Under the pieces are notes generated by a model that did not search any database, was not told the origin of the DNA, and saw only the letters and a list, made by a program, of their open reading frames with translations. The position numbers and the translations under genes are program-made. Source: Saxidomus purpurata (taxonomy: Eukaryota > Mollusca > Bivalvia > Venerida > Veneridae). Taken from it: DNA of 64,000 nt. The DNA is taken from contig JAFMSR010000010.1 of the NCBI GenBank assembly GCA_022818135.1, positions 16,185,222 to 16,249,221 of the forward strand. The letters are read 5' to 3'. Position 1 is the first letter of the stretch. Each line of letters begins with the position of its first letter. Positions 49,549-60,376 of this stretch are shown here, one piece after another.

Positions 49549-51350
49549 ATCCCCCCGCCGAAGGCGAAGGGGATATTAGAAATGGTCTTCGTCCGTGTGT
49601 CCGTCCGTGCGTCCGTCCCAATTTTGTCCGGAGCATAACTCCAAAAGTACTTGAGCGATTTTCTTCAAACTTAATACACTGACAGAGCACATTGGGAGGA
49701 AGTGCAGTGTGTAAAAACAATAACTCTACCTTGCCTACTTTTAGAGTTATTCCCTTTTATCATATTTACTTGAAAAACTTTGTCCGGAGCATAACTCCAA
49801 AAGTACGTGATGGAATTTCTTCAAACTTAATACACCGACATAGCACATTGGTAGAAAGTGCAGTGTGCAAGAACAATAACTCTACCTTGCCTACTTTTAG
49901 AGTTATTCCCCTTTATCAGATTTACTTTAGAAGTTTTGTCCAGAGCATAACTCCAAAAGTACCTGAGGGATTTACTTCAAACTTAATACACTGACATAGC
50001 ACATTGGTAGAAAGTGCAGTATGCAAGAACAATAACTCTACCTAGCCTACTTTAAGAGTTATTCCCCTTTATCAGATTTACTTGTCCGAAGCATAACTCC
50101 AAAAGTACTTGAGGGATTTTCTTCAAACTTAATACACTGACAGAGCACATTGGTAGGAAGTGCAGTGTGCAAGAACAATAACTCTACCTTGCCTACTGAA
50201 AGAGTTATTCCCCTTTATCAGATTTACTTTAAAAGTTTTGTCCAGAGCATAACTCCAAAAGTACTTGAGGGATTTTCTTCAAACTTAATACACTGACATA
50301 GCACATTGGTAGGAAGTGCAGTGTGCAAGAACAATAACTCTACCTTGCCTACTTTTAGAGTTATTCCCCTTTATCAGATTTACTTGTCCGAAGCATAACT
50401 CCAAAATACTTGAGGGATTTTCTTTAAACTTAATACACTGACATAGCACATTGGTAGGAAGTGCAGTGTGCAAGAACAATAACTCTACCTTGCATACTAT
50501 TAGAGTTATTCCCCTTTATCAGATTTACTTTAAAAGTTTTGTCCAGAGCGTAACTCCAAAAGTACTTGAGGGATTTTCTTCAAACTTAATACACTGACAT
50601 AGCACATTGGTAGAAAGTGCAGTGTGTAAAAACAATAACTCTACCTTGCCTACTTTTAGAGTTATTCCCCTTTATCAGATTTACTTGTCCAAGCATAACT
50701 CCAAAATACTTGAGGGATTTTCTTTAAACTTAATACACTGACATAGCACATTGGTAGGAAGTGCAGTGTGCAAGAACAATAACTCTACCTTGCATACTAT
50801 TAGAGTTATTCCCCTTTATCAGATTTACTTTAAAAGTTTTGTCCAGAGGGTAACTCCAAAAAGTACTTGAGGGATTTTCTTCAAACTTAATACACTGACA
50901 TAGCACATTGGTAGAAAGTGCAGTGTGTAAAAACAATAACTCTACCTTGCCTACTTTTTAGAGTTATTCCCCTTTATCAGATTTACTTGAAAAATAAATT
51001 TCGGAGCATAACTCCAAAAGTACTTGAGGGATTTTCTTCAAACTTAATACACTGACTTAGCACATTGGTAGGAAGTGCAGTGTGCAGGAACAATAACTCT
51101 ACCTTGCCTACTTTCAGTCAGATAGAAAAATATCATACCTTTACTGATAATGAACATTAATATAATTTTGCAAACCTTCTCTTCATTGCCTTATTCTTTT
51201 TCCACTTACTTGAAAACTGTACTCAGCATGACCATAACTTAACGGCTTCTTAAGGATTTCCTCTCACCAAGTAAAATGTACGAAAGTACAACCTTCAGGT
51301 AACTTCTTCCCGGCGGGGGGATTAACCATGTGTAACATGGCTCTTGTTAT
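49549..51350 (+). mobile_element. Tandem-unit element, family F8, ten monomers
   Basis: 5' arm ATCCCCCCGCCG (49549-49560) folds with GGCGAAGGGGAT and is perfectly complemented by CGGCGGGGGGAT at 51311-51322. After it comes hairpin CCATGTGTAACATGG (51326-51340), then CTCTTGTTAT. The leader is gtccgtgtgtccgtccgtg. The monomer phrase gcataactccaaaa starts at 49633, 49789, 49945, 50091, 50247, 50393, 50548, 50693, about 50848 and 51006, so spacings alternate near 156 and 146 from 49945 on. High monomer similarity marks a young or homogenised array. Confidence 0.92.
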
Positions 51351-53827
51351 TATACATTTGGCGTTGTCGGGCAGATCGTCCGGAACTAAGGAACCTATGC
51401 TTAAATTTCATGAAACTAAAATTAGTTTAAAACACCGTAATGTCGCTTTACATGCGCACATTTCATCAGAATTGTCTTGATTAATCAAGGGTTATTGCCC
51501 TTTATTTTTCGTTCTTTTATATTCTTTATAAAATTCGGTTATCAATATTTACTTGTAATTGGCTCACTATTTCTTATATCCGCACCCTAGACACACCCCA
51601 CCCCACCCCACCCCACCCAAACCTATGGAATAGGGGTAAGATATTCAAAATAAAATCGATACAATTTTTTTTCTCTACGACCGCCTGTCAATATTTAATT
51701 GTAATCGGTTCAAATAATCCAATGATCACTCTTTCTATTGTCCCTCCTCTACATCACATGGTCACATCTAGGGTCAAGATAGTTGAACATGCATCTTTTT
51801 TTGCTGAAAATGTTTGTCAAATTTTGCTAACGTTTCGCACAATAATTCAGCATTGTAGTCTCAAATAATTTGTATTTATTTAGAACCGAAGCTCTTAAGA
51901 GAGGAGTGTATCACTTATTAAATATTCTATGTTGCAACTTAAAGTGGAATTATGCGCATTTTTTCAAGTAAAAACCCAGCTGAAATAGGTTTGTGTACAA
52001 AAGGGTAGAGGAAATATTAGCTTTTAACCCAATACACCAACGTTTTCTCTCTACCAGTATGAAATAATAACTTTCCAAATATTGATTTTCTTATTTTGAC
52101 TGGGAGAGTCTTTTTAGAAAACAACAACTGCATGCAGGAGTTGCTTCCCTTCCACTGCTTAAATCTCTACCAACAACAACAACGACACAATCAACTATCA
52201 TTTTATCAGTTCGATCTTTTTATTTCTAAAGCACCAACTTCAGATACTAATGCGGCATTGTCATTAATTTAACACATTTCAAAGGTGTAGTACATATTCT
52301 ATATATAAACTTAAACTAGCTGTACTGATTTAATTTAACTTACAACAATTAAGTTCTTTGTGACTGTAACTTGCAGATAAAAGAAATGAAGCCCCAATGG
52401 AGTGGTGATTGTGTACAAATGCTTCTTTTTTCTAAAACCAGTTGTCACGAGTGGGATGGTGAAATTTTATAACAGCTTCTTTTTTCTGAAACCATTTAGT
52501 TTTTTTTCAATGATTTGCTTCATTCGGCGAGGTATATGACTCTGATTTATCTTTGACATCAATCAAGTTAACAAGTGCTTATTGTCAGTCTTTAAGATAT
52601 TATGTTGTAAGTCATTAACATCTAAATTACTGTCATTTAGACCATACCTTTCACCAAGAACGAGAACGTCATTTAGGTTTCACCATTTGTCAGAGCAACA
52701 TCGGATAAGCTGTTCTTGAATGTAGAATAACGTCATTAAATTCTTTATCGCTGCATTTTATATGACTGTGTAGAATGATCAACCAAAATATTTCCATTTG
52801 ATCCGTTCCAATAGTTAACGTCTGTACTTCAGTTCACATTATATCAGTGCCTGTTCAAGTCCGATAAAACTTTACTAAATATACTCCTTTTGATAATCAT
52901 GGCTGACACGCTGAAATGTTTAGTGCTTTTTAATCATTATTTGGAACAAGTGCCGTCAGTCAAATGCACAATGTCAGTTAGTCATGTGCTAGTACAATAT
53001 TGTACATCGAACCAGGAAGAGAGCCGTTTGTTAATCGGAATGTCAAGAATGTGAAGTAACCTTTAATCATATTCAAGCAGCCGGAAATCGGAAATCGAAA
53101 TAGAAATATATGGGATATCATGTAATTAGCGATTTCTCTAGGAAAACGACTGCATCTAATTAATATAAAGTAACCTGCAATAATTATTCTAACAACAGGA
53201 AATTAACTATTAGTAAACTGACTCTCCAGTAGGAAGTAAGTCATATTATAATTTATCTAGTTGACAGAAAATCAGTTACTAATTGTAAACAAATAATAAG
53301 TCATACATGTTCAGGCTTATTGCCAGATAACTCAATGTTGTTGTCAAAAATAGATTTCCTTTCATCTTGTGTCATAAACTTTAAAAATTACAGTAGTGTA
53401 TACATTAATTTTGACGTTGTAATCAATGTATGTTACATGTAGAAGTCAACGTGAAAATTGTAATCGTGTGCGTAGATCGTCGTCTAAAATTTCTTCAGAA
53501 AATATTGTTAAAACCGTTTGGCGATTACCATTGCTTATTACCTCTATCTGATTCCTTCAAACGGGTAGAAGAATGGTTTCAATTTCAATTTTAAAGTTTT
53601 GATTCTTTTAAATACCCAAGCTTTCCGTATTGAAAATTTATTTAAGCCGTTTGAGGTCTTCAAACAAGTCCTCTGATAAATATCTGATGTTTGAGTCAAT
53701 GTCATATTTCCAGTCTCCCCGCAGCGATTACCTTCGCTTACAGTATACAGTTACCACTGTTATTGCATACCATTTTAACGTATTGTTAAAGTTTAAAATA
53801 ATGTATTTTTGAATTTAAGCGTTATTT
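51351..53827. other. No gene recognised; holds repeat unit R copy 3
   Basis: 51360-51560 is a possible repeat relic (gtccggaactaagg). 51594-51619 is a CACCC-type microsatellite of about five units. 51930-52290 is unit R inverted. 52345-52490 belongs to segmental duplication copy D. The rest is AT-rich with no supported coding. Confidence 0.45.
51930..52290 (-). repeat. Dispersed repeat unit R, copy 3 (inverted)
   Basis: Its reverse complement matches 26278-26700 and 11205-11560 (for example ttgactgggagagtc against gactctctcagtcag, and agcaccaacttcagatactaatgcgg). The presence of both orientations argues for transposition or inversion over simple tandem duplication. Confidence 0.75.
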
Positions 53828-54770
53828 TTATGTCCGCGAAGGGTGGCATATTAAAATATCACTGTCCGTCCGTCTGTCTGTTCGTTCGTCCGTCTGTGCG
53901 TCCGACCTTACATTTTTTTCGTGTCCGGGCTGTTACTTTGCCATGCATTGAAAGCTTCTGAAATAACTTGGCATAAATGTTCAGCACATCAAGAAGGTGT
54001 GTCGCGTGCAAGACCCATGTCCCTTCCTCAAATTGTCAAGGTCACACTTAGAGTTTGAAGGTAATGGAATCCTCTATATATGCACACATTCGTGTCCGGA
54101 CTGTAACTTTTTCATGCATTGAAGGATTTTAAAATAACTTGGCACAAATGTTCAGCACATCAAGACGACGTGTCGCGTGCAGAATCCACGACCCTACATT
54201 GAAGGTCAAGGTCACACTTTAGAGTTTGAAGGTAATGGAATCCTGTATATATGCACACATTTGTGTCCGGACTGTAACTTTGTCATTCATTGATTGATTT
54301 AAAAATAACTTGGCACAAATGTCTAGCACATCAAGCCGACGTGTCACGTGCAGGACCCAAGTCCCTACATCAAAGGTCAAGGACACACTTAGAGTTTGAA
54401 AGAAATGGAATCCTGTATATAGGCATACATTTGTGTCTGGACTGTAACTTTGTCATGCATGGAAGGATTTTAAAAAAACGTGGCACAAGTATTGAGCACA
54501 TGGAGTGGACACAGACTGTTAGACACCTTTTTCGGGGGCAATTGTCACTTGTGAGGGACAGCTCTTGTTTATATTGGTTTTGAAGTAAGAATTTTATAAA
54601 ACATTTAACTGTGAAGAAGTTAAATACAAAAAAAAAGGTTTTTCAAAATAGTAATGTTAATATAACTGTTTGCATGCCGTCACAGGACATGTTTCGTCAT
54701 CACGTTTTAACTGGTGAAGAGCCTAACTCACCCAACCAAATCGCTGTGAGGAGTTTGAGCAGTTAGTATT
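52340..54770 (+). repeat. Segmental duplication, copy D
   Basis: Direct partner of copy C: 52345-52490 with 35960-36120, 53715-53825 with 41890-42000, and 54590-54770 with 42025-42180. The F11 element at 53828-54570 interrupts D at a place where C is uninterrupted. Confidence 0.55.
53828..54570 (+). mobile_element. Tandem-unit element, family F11, copy 2 (complete)
   Basis: Starts ttatgtccgcgaagggtggcat, leader ccgtccgtctgtctg, four units of about 150-165 bp with aaaataacttggcacaaatg and tcaaggtcacac (TCAAGGTCA at 54036 and 54206). The 3' part reads TTTTTCGGGGGC, then an imperfect hairpin TGTCACTTGTGAGGGACA (54543-54560), then GCTCTTGTTT. The matching empty site is near 41999. This is the clearest filled/empty pair for the family. 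Confidence 0.85.
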
Positions 54771-55915
54771 AACTTATTACCGTTTTGTGACAATACCCGT
54801 TTTCGGACTTAAACATTTACTCGAAAGTTTTAGAAAGGATATAATATCAACAGCAGGAAAATTCAGTTTTATTGAAATTTCGAAATTATCTATAGTCTAA
54901 TGAATTACGATTGTTTGATAAATGCTGCCTGTCTGGAGGCAAATTTCTACTTATATTACTATCAAAGTGGTTTGAATAGTAGAAAATGCTTCATTAAATC
55001 GTATTGATTTCAGTGACAACAACTTTAAAATATATCCAATGCGAGTCAATTGAGATTTGTGTGTTGTAAATTTCCATTTTCAACTCAAGTGAACTATTTG
55101 TTTATAGAAACACACATTTTCCTGAATGCGCTTAGTCCTTTTGGTAGTTGGTATTTATTACAAAAAGACACTGCAGATTATTTTAACTCGTATTATAGAT
55201 TTCTATAACTGAATCTGAACGTCTGGGTAAAACGCAATGGAAAATGTATTTGAGTCAGTATATACATGCACTATGGCGAAAAATCAGTTATAGGGTATGT
55301 CCCTTTAAAAAACCTCCTAGTCACGTGCCGAAGCATTCCTTGTGTCGCAATACGGGACACGTTTTACAATAATACAATGTATCATTGTACTTAGTTAGAT
55401 GTTTAGTTTTAATGAAGTCGTGCTACACATAAAATGGGTGGGGGAAAGCATTTTAACACATTATCATCTCAAACTCACGATAGTGTTAAGTCAGTAGGTT
55501 TCAGAATTTTTAGGAAAATTTCTTATGAATAAGCTATTATCTTTCTTATCAAAATTGAAATTTATTTATGAGTTGTTTGTTTTACTGCCTTTGGATCGAA
55601 TAACTTCCGTTGAAATGTTTTTTTTTAATTTAAGTACTAGTATGAACGTCAGCACACAAAACCTAATAATGCGCAAAGCAGTTCTTAACCAACAAACATG
55701 ACTCGGTAGGTATCTCTATTCCAAAAACATAAATATCTAATTTTCTTACAAGAACAAGGACTGCTTTTTTCTATGTGGCACAAGAGGTAAAAACTGTATA
55801 AACTTGATGATTTTTTTCAGACGGAGTGACGTTTACCTCCACATTGCAGTGTATCTATAGAATTGTAATGTAAACAGTTTGTTAAAATTATATGAGGTGA
55901 TTAAACGTTTTCAAG
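54571..55915. other. No gene recognised
   Basis: Up to 54770 this is duplication copy D; beyond that it is AT-rich. Short open stretches near 55310-55390 and an acceptor-like tttttttcag at 55820 were seen but no exon is supported. Confidence 0.4.
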
Positions 55916-56009
55916 GACGTGGACACTTTTAGCGAAGGCAAGAAAAACATCATTGGAATGAAATATTCAATAGCATTTTTTAAAACAAACTTTTGGATAG
56001 AGCAGACAA
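55916..56009 (+). CDS. Candidate exon 1 of a possible three-exon locus
   Basis: Follows the acceptor TTTTCAAG|GAC and ends at a donor ACAA|GTAAAG (GT at 56010), phase 1. The peptide begins DVDTFSEGKKNIIGMKYS and goes on to NFWIEQT. Unspliced, the frame stops at 56024. The next candidate exon, 56094-56306, starts in the matching phase. The signal comes from splice-like borders plus phase agreement; no domain is recognised. Confidence 0.25.
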
Positions 56010-56093
56010 GTAAAGCAGGGAACTAGGTATAAAGCGTGTCTGGCAATTACACACACTGGCAATTTGCAGATGGTTGTTCTCAACGTTGATTAG

Positions 56094-56306
56094 AAATCAG
56101 TGGACCTGTGATGATAATGTTTTACCACATAGTGAGAACAGAAGGAAATACCCATGTGCTCTGTGAAAAGGTGAACACATTATTTCAGCCCCATAACACT
56201 GGAAGTGGATATGGATTAATTCTTTTTGATCAATTTTCCAATGAGTGCATTCTGGTATTCCGAGTTCAATTTACGATTGTGTACCTCGACTATTCAGAGA
56301 AAAATG
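56094..56306 (+). CDS. Candidate exon 2 of a possible three-exon locus
   Basis: Begins after ATTAG, in phase with the exon ending at 56009, and stays open to TAG at 56315. The peptide includes HIVRTEGNTHVLCEKVN and PHNTGSGYGLILFDQF. Possible donors are AAG|GTGAAC at 56170 (phase 0) and ATG|GTGTTT at 56306 (phase 1); only the second agrees with the exon starting at 56339. Read alone from GTG/ATG at 56108-56111 it is a frame of about 69 codons. Product unknown. Confidence 0.28.
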
Positions 56307-56338
56307 GTGTTTTCTAGACGATAATTTTTCCCTCACAG

Positions 56339-56447
56339 AAACCAGTACATTGATGTCCAGAGACATCATCAAGCACAGCTTTTGGCCGCAACCAGAGCAA
56401 AAACAAAACAATTCTTGAAAGAAATTAATCAACCCCTTAATTTATAA
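56339..56447 (+). CDS. Candidate last exon of a possible three-exon locus
   Basis: A strong acceptor, ATTTTTCCCTCACAG|AA, is followed by two open frames. The one in phase with 56306 ends at TGA 56416-56418 (SRDIIKHSFWPQPEQKQ). The other ends at TAA 56445-56447 and reads more like a helical protein end (QAQLLAATRAKTKQFLKEIN). AATAAA occurs downstream near 56625 as a possible polyadenylation signal. The good acceptor is the best evidence; the frame is unresolved. Confidence 0.27.
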
Positions 56448-57579
56448 TGACAGTTATTAGTTGACAAAGCCATATACAACAAAACAGTTTGAACCCCTGG
56501 TTACCTAAAATTCATGTAATTTACTACTTGAAGACCTATGAGATTAACACTTCATGTATTCTGTGCCCAGTGATGTATTCACTGTGGTTAGTTTCACGCT
56601 CTTTCTTGTTACACTTAAAACAAAATAAAATGAATGCTACGTGCTTAAAATATTGTCAAGGATATTTTACTTGAACCGATGGTGTTACAGGCTGTAATTT
56701 GCGGTGTTCGGAGTCATAATTATTTTCTGTTTTTTTTTTCACCACTACTAGACAAATAGTACATGGTAAATTTTTACTAAATTAGGTGTTACAAAAAATC
56801 TTTTTTGCCAAAAAACAGCCAGATAAGAAAATGGTACAATGTCTTGTGTACCAAAATCAAGTAAAAATAACAACATATTTTAATCTAGCAGCTTTTGTCG
56901 GACTTCTACATTTTGAACATGCATCATTTGATTGAAAAAATAGATATGGTTAACTTTGATATAAAGATATGACAACTGTGGTCGCATGTCACTGAAGCAT
57001 GTAAAAACAGCAAAATTACAAAACTAGAACTATTTACACTTTCGGTTTGTTAGATAATTTAGTTTCGAGATAATTGTTCAGCTTGATTTCGAGAAAACCA
57101 CGTAATCAGTTGTTTTCTCTGATTCAGTTTTTCTTTTATGGATCAGGCTATGTTTGTTTTAAACAAAACCAAAACTGCTTATATATTGTATCATTATAAT
57201 TATAAACAAGAGTAAGCTTCATTATATGTTATATGAAAACAAGACAGAATACATACACTTCACAACGTACATGTATATGTTTGACCTGAACGGCGAGTGT
57301 TCGTTTTTTTATGACCTAAAAGGGCATAATTGCCTCCACCATTAAAAAGACATTATTGTCAAGAAGAGCCCTAATGCAATTTTCATGACGGAAATGACGG
57401 TAACGCAGCTATTCTGATTGAAAGTCTTTGGTCTCATATTTGAAATGGAATCAGCCTCTCTGTCCGCTTACGGCATTTCTGCTAATTAGGTTTCCCATGA
57501 TATGGTTAGTCTGTTTTTTCAGGCAGATTTTATAAGTGGATATTCTCTGAATTGGGTTTTTTCCTTTTGTGATATTTAC
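56448..57579. other. No gene recognised
   Basis: AT-rich sequence. A 61-codon plus frame at 56489-56674 may lie in a 3' untranslated region if the upstream exon is real. Nothing else is supported. Confidence 0.35.
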
Positions 57580-57787
57580 GCACAGGATAGATAGGGAAGG
57601 CTAGTGTTATTTCCGTCAGTGACGAAAATGACAATGCTGTGTTTACGTTTGAAGAAATCCAATTAGCACTGTTCCATTTGAACGTGTTAATCATTTTTCT
57701 GTTGATCCACACCTTTTTTGGGACAGTGGCATTGCAGTTAGTATTATACACATTAGGTGTGCCCCAGAGAGCTTGCACGTCGAACAC
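57580..57787 (-). CDS. Candidate internal exon on the minus strand
   Basis: On the minus strand the acceptor AAACACAG|GTG at 57788-57790 opens a frame of 69 codons up to a donor GTGC|GTAAAT at 57578-57579, phase 1. The peptide includes VQALWGTPNVYNTNCNAT and NTFKWNSANWISSNVN, with several N-x-S/T sites, suggesting an extracellular segment if real (inference). Unspliced, the frame continues 16 more codons to a stop at 57530. It is the only minus-strand candidate among the better ones. Family not recognised. Confidence 0.3.
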
Positions 57788-58599
57788 CTGTGTTTCTCTT
57801 TAGTTTGTAAAGTATGTATTAATAAATGAAATTGATTTGTTCTGTGACTGCTATATTCGTATTGGTTTATCATTTTAGGTCTTGTCTGTTTTTGTCTGTC
57901 TATTTGTCTCCTATCAGTGGTAAAAAGTCTTGGTGATTTTAAAATTTGAAACATTCGGTGTACCTTATACATAATGATATACTTTCGTTTTGTTAAAACT
58001 TATGGGAAGTTCACATCTTACTGATGTTTGTATAGCTGGTGGTCTTATCATTTGTAAATACTACTATTGACAATTCTGTCACGAGTTAATTGTTTATATG
58101 TAACATGTACAATAAAATAGTGTTATACTTAACTAAATGTTTGAATAATCCCCTGTGTCTGGTTTGGATTTCTAGCATAATACACTGAGAGGTTAGAAAA
58201 TCCTGTACATCTGACAAGAGTATACTCTATAAGAGATCGTGCGGTATTTCTACATTAAAATTGATCGGTTTCATTATATCAAGCTTTGGCGTTTTCTAGA
58301 TAATACAGGAAACTGCATCCTGTTCTTCGGCAAGCAATTTTTTGTCATCCAATCGATTGATAACGACCGATAACTACCGTTCCTCCTAGAGATGAAAATC
58401 CTGTCATGTTTGAAAGTATTATTAAGCATTTATGTAGTGTATGAGAAGCTGCATTTTTGAAGAAAGTATATGTATTTGCTATTTTTTTTTACTGTGAAAC
58501 TAACGTAAAACAACTGCATGTGAAAAGTGTTGTTATTGAATTAAACATGTAGCACTGTTTGTTGCTTAGTCACCATGCGTTAGTCTAAAGAATGTTTAG
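57788..58599. other. No gene recognised
   Basis: AT-rich. A minus frame at 57691-57972 overlaps the candidate exon in another frame and contains a low-complexity DRRQIDRQKQ stretch from a gtctgtct repeat, so it is not called. Confidence 0.4.
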
Positions 58600-58990
58600 G
58601 GTTAAACTGAATTCAGCTTGTCCAGTCTGTCAATCTGTCCGTCCGACCGTCCGTCCATTTAATTTTCATAACCTTCACAGAAGTGATAAGTACCATGTCT
58701 AATTGTGCATGGTCCATGTTTCGGGCCACTAGGTCAAAGATCATGGCTACAGCTAAATCTCGAAAAACACTGGTCCTAATTTAATGATATTTCTCAGAAA
58801 TGATAAGTTCGATGCCTAGTTGTGCATGCTTTATGTTTTGGGTCACTAGGTAAAGGGGCACCAGATAGTAAATTTTGTGAACGCTAAATCTTCAAAATCC
58901 CTGGTCAAAATTTAATTATATTTCACAGAAGTAATAAGTACCATATCTAGTTGTGCATGGTCCAATAGTTAAAGCATCAAATGTTACATA
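58600..58990 (+). mobile_element. Tandem-unit element, family F1, copy 3
   Basis: Decayed 5' part (gggttaaactgaattcagc against gggggtatactggattcagc in copy 2), leader ctgtccgtccgaccgtccg, then about three short units (gataagtaccatgtctaattgtgcatgg near 58684, 58803 and 58929), ending in gttaaagcatcaaatgttac, which in the other copies lies about 60 bp before the 3' hairpin. The terminal hairpin is missing. Confidence 0.75.
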
Positions 58991-59026
58991 AATTTTGGTC
59001 TCTACCAACTTGGTTTCGGCCTTCAG

Positions 59027-59077
59027 ATATATTGTCCTTCGTACCGATCGTGAGAACGAATTAGAGCTGAGGTCAAA
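59027..59077 (+). CDS. Candidate short exon, unknown gene
   Basis: A good acceptor (TTTCGGCCTTCAG|A) and a good donor (TCAAA|GTAAGC) enclose 51 bp open in one frame: YIVLRTDRENELELRS. GC is high for the window. Phase 1 in, phase 2 out; the following candidate (59103-59293) does not match this phase, so they may not belong together. Confidence 0.25.
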
Positions 59078-59095
59078 GTAAGCATATAATTTCTG

Positions 59096-59293
59096 ATGAC
59101 AGGATACATTTTATCTAAAATACTGATTTATCTGTACATGTTTTATATCCCCACCTTTAACCACCCGTCCCAAATTGTCAATATCAAGAGTAGTTATCCC
59201 AGTTTCAATGCTTGGCTCCGCAATATTCTGAATGCATCAGATCATAATATACAAATCACAAAGGAGGAATTATTTAAAGGCTTATTTCTGTAA
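59096..59293 (+). CDS. Candidate small coding frame or last exon
   Basis: 65 codons from ATG at 59096 to TAA. An acceptor GATGACAG|GA at 59101-59102 could instead make it a last exon from 59103. The N-terminal 20 residues (ILSKILIYLYMFYI) could form a membrane segment or signal; the rest is hydrophilic (KSSYPSFNAWLRNILN, ITKEELFKGLF). No family is recognised. An overlapping frame at 59232-59450 is judged a shadow. Confidence 0.27.
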   Translation: MTGYILSKILIYLYMFYIPTFNHPSQIVNIKSSYPSFNAWLRNILNASDHNIQITKEELFKGLFL

Positions 59294-60376
59294 AATACCT
59301 TTTTTACAAGTAATCAAATCGTTACAGACACCTACTGCATTGCAGTTTTATCGTAATTGTGAAATTCTAGCATGCTATATGCAGATGTTATGTTTAACAA
59401 TTGGAGTTGTACATATTATATGGCTTGTTAAGATTGAAGCAAATGTATAAATGTTGCTTTTGACGATTTGAAGGAACGATTAGCATATCGCAAATTCACG
59501 GTATGTTTTCATGCTATAAAAATGTTACGGACTTATCTGTAAAAATACTCATCGATATGATGCTAAGTGATAAGGAATCCTCGGAAACTTTAGGGGCTGA
59601 CAATTCAGTGGTATCATTAATTGAAATCCGCACCTAAATATGACCTACTTCTGTAACATCCAATTTATTTGCTAATGATAATGTCTATACAAACCGTTTT
59701 AAAGCGCTGAAGCCTTTCATTAGTGCATCTGATAATAAATACAAGCCTCACCAAATTAATCAGAAATGCAACAATGATTAAATATAACCCGGCTGTCCAT
59801 TAACAACTACTTAAGGCCTCAGTGATGAGCTTACAGAGATAATTCCCAGGACAGAGAACAGTTTATTAAGCTTAATGACCTGTCAAAACAATTGTTTAAA
59901 TGTTTAGATCGGCATGTCTTGACAAATGATCAAACAGATATGAGAATAGTTTTCGCCTTTTTTTCCAATAACAATTCAATGACGATAGCTTCCTCTCGTG
60001 GCTGTCGTGGAAATTAGTCGCTACTGTGCTTCTTAAAGGCAATGTCCGGGGATGATACAGTCTTCAGCAGGAACTGAGATTAATGTGAAAGTTATTGGAA
60101 AATTTCCTCATATCTATGTAGAAGAATATTTTGCAGTTGCAGTCTGAACATAAAATGCCATAAAACATGTCATGCGATTTATTGTCTCATTATTGGAAGT
60201 ATTTATTGAACTGATGGAAAACATGAATATTGTATCGTTAATAAAATCAATACTAGCATCTTTGATTTATTATAAAAAAATGGCGAATTAAATTCGCTGT
60301 TTTATTGAAGGGCTGTTGAAGATAAATGAAAACATTTGAGTAAAATATATTGCGGAATTATTTCATACTGATAAAA
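59294..60376. other. No gene recognised
   Basis: AT-rich. Short GC-richer open stretches occur at about 59815-59900 and 59980-60050 but have no convincing borders. If 60377 is a first coding exon, its promoter and 5' untranslated region would lie here; no clear TATA or initiator was identified. Confidence 0.35.

Noticed and set aside
49692..50936. Several 64-100 codon frames repeating one peptide pattern
   Set aside because: Translations of F8 monomers.
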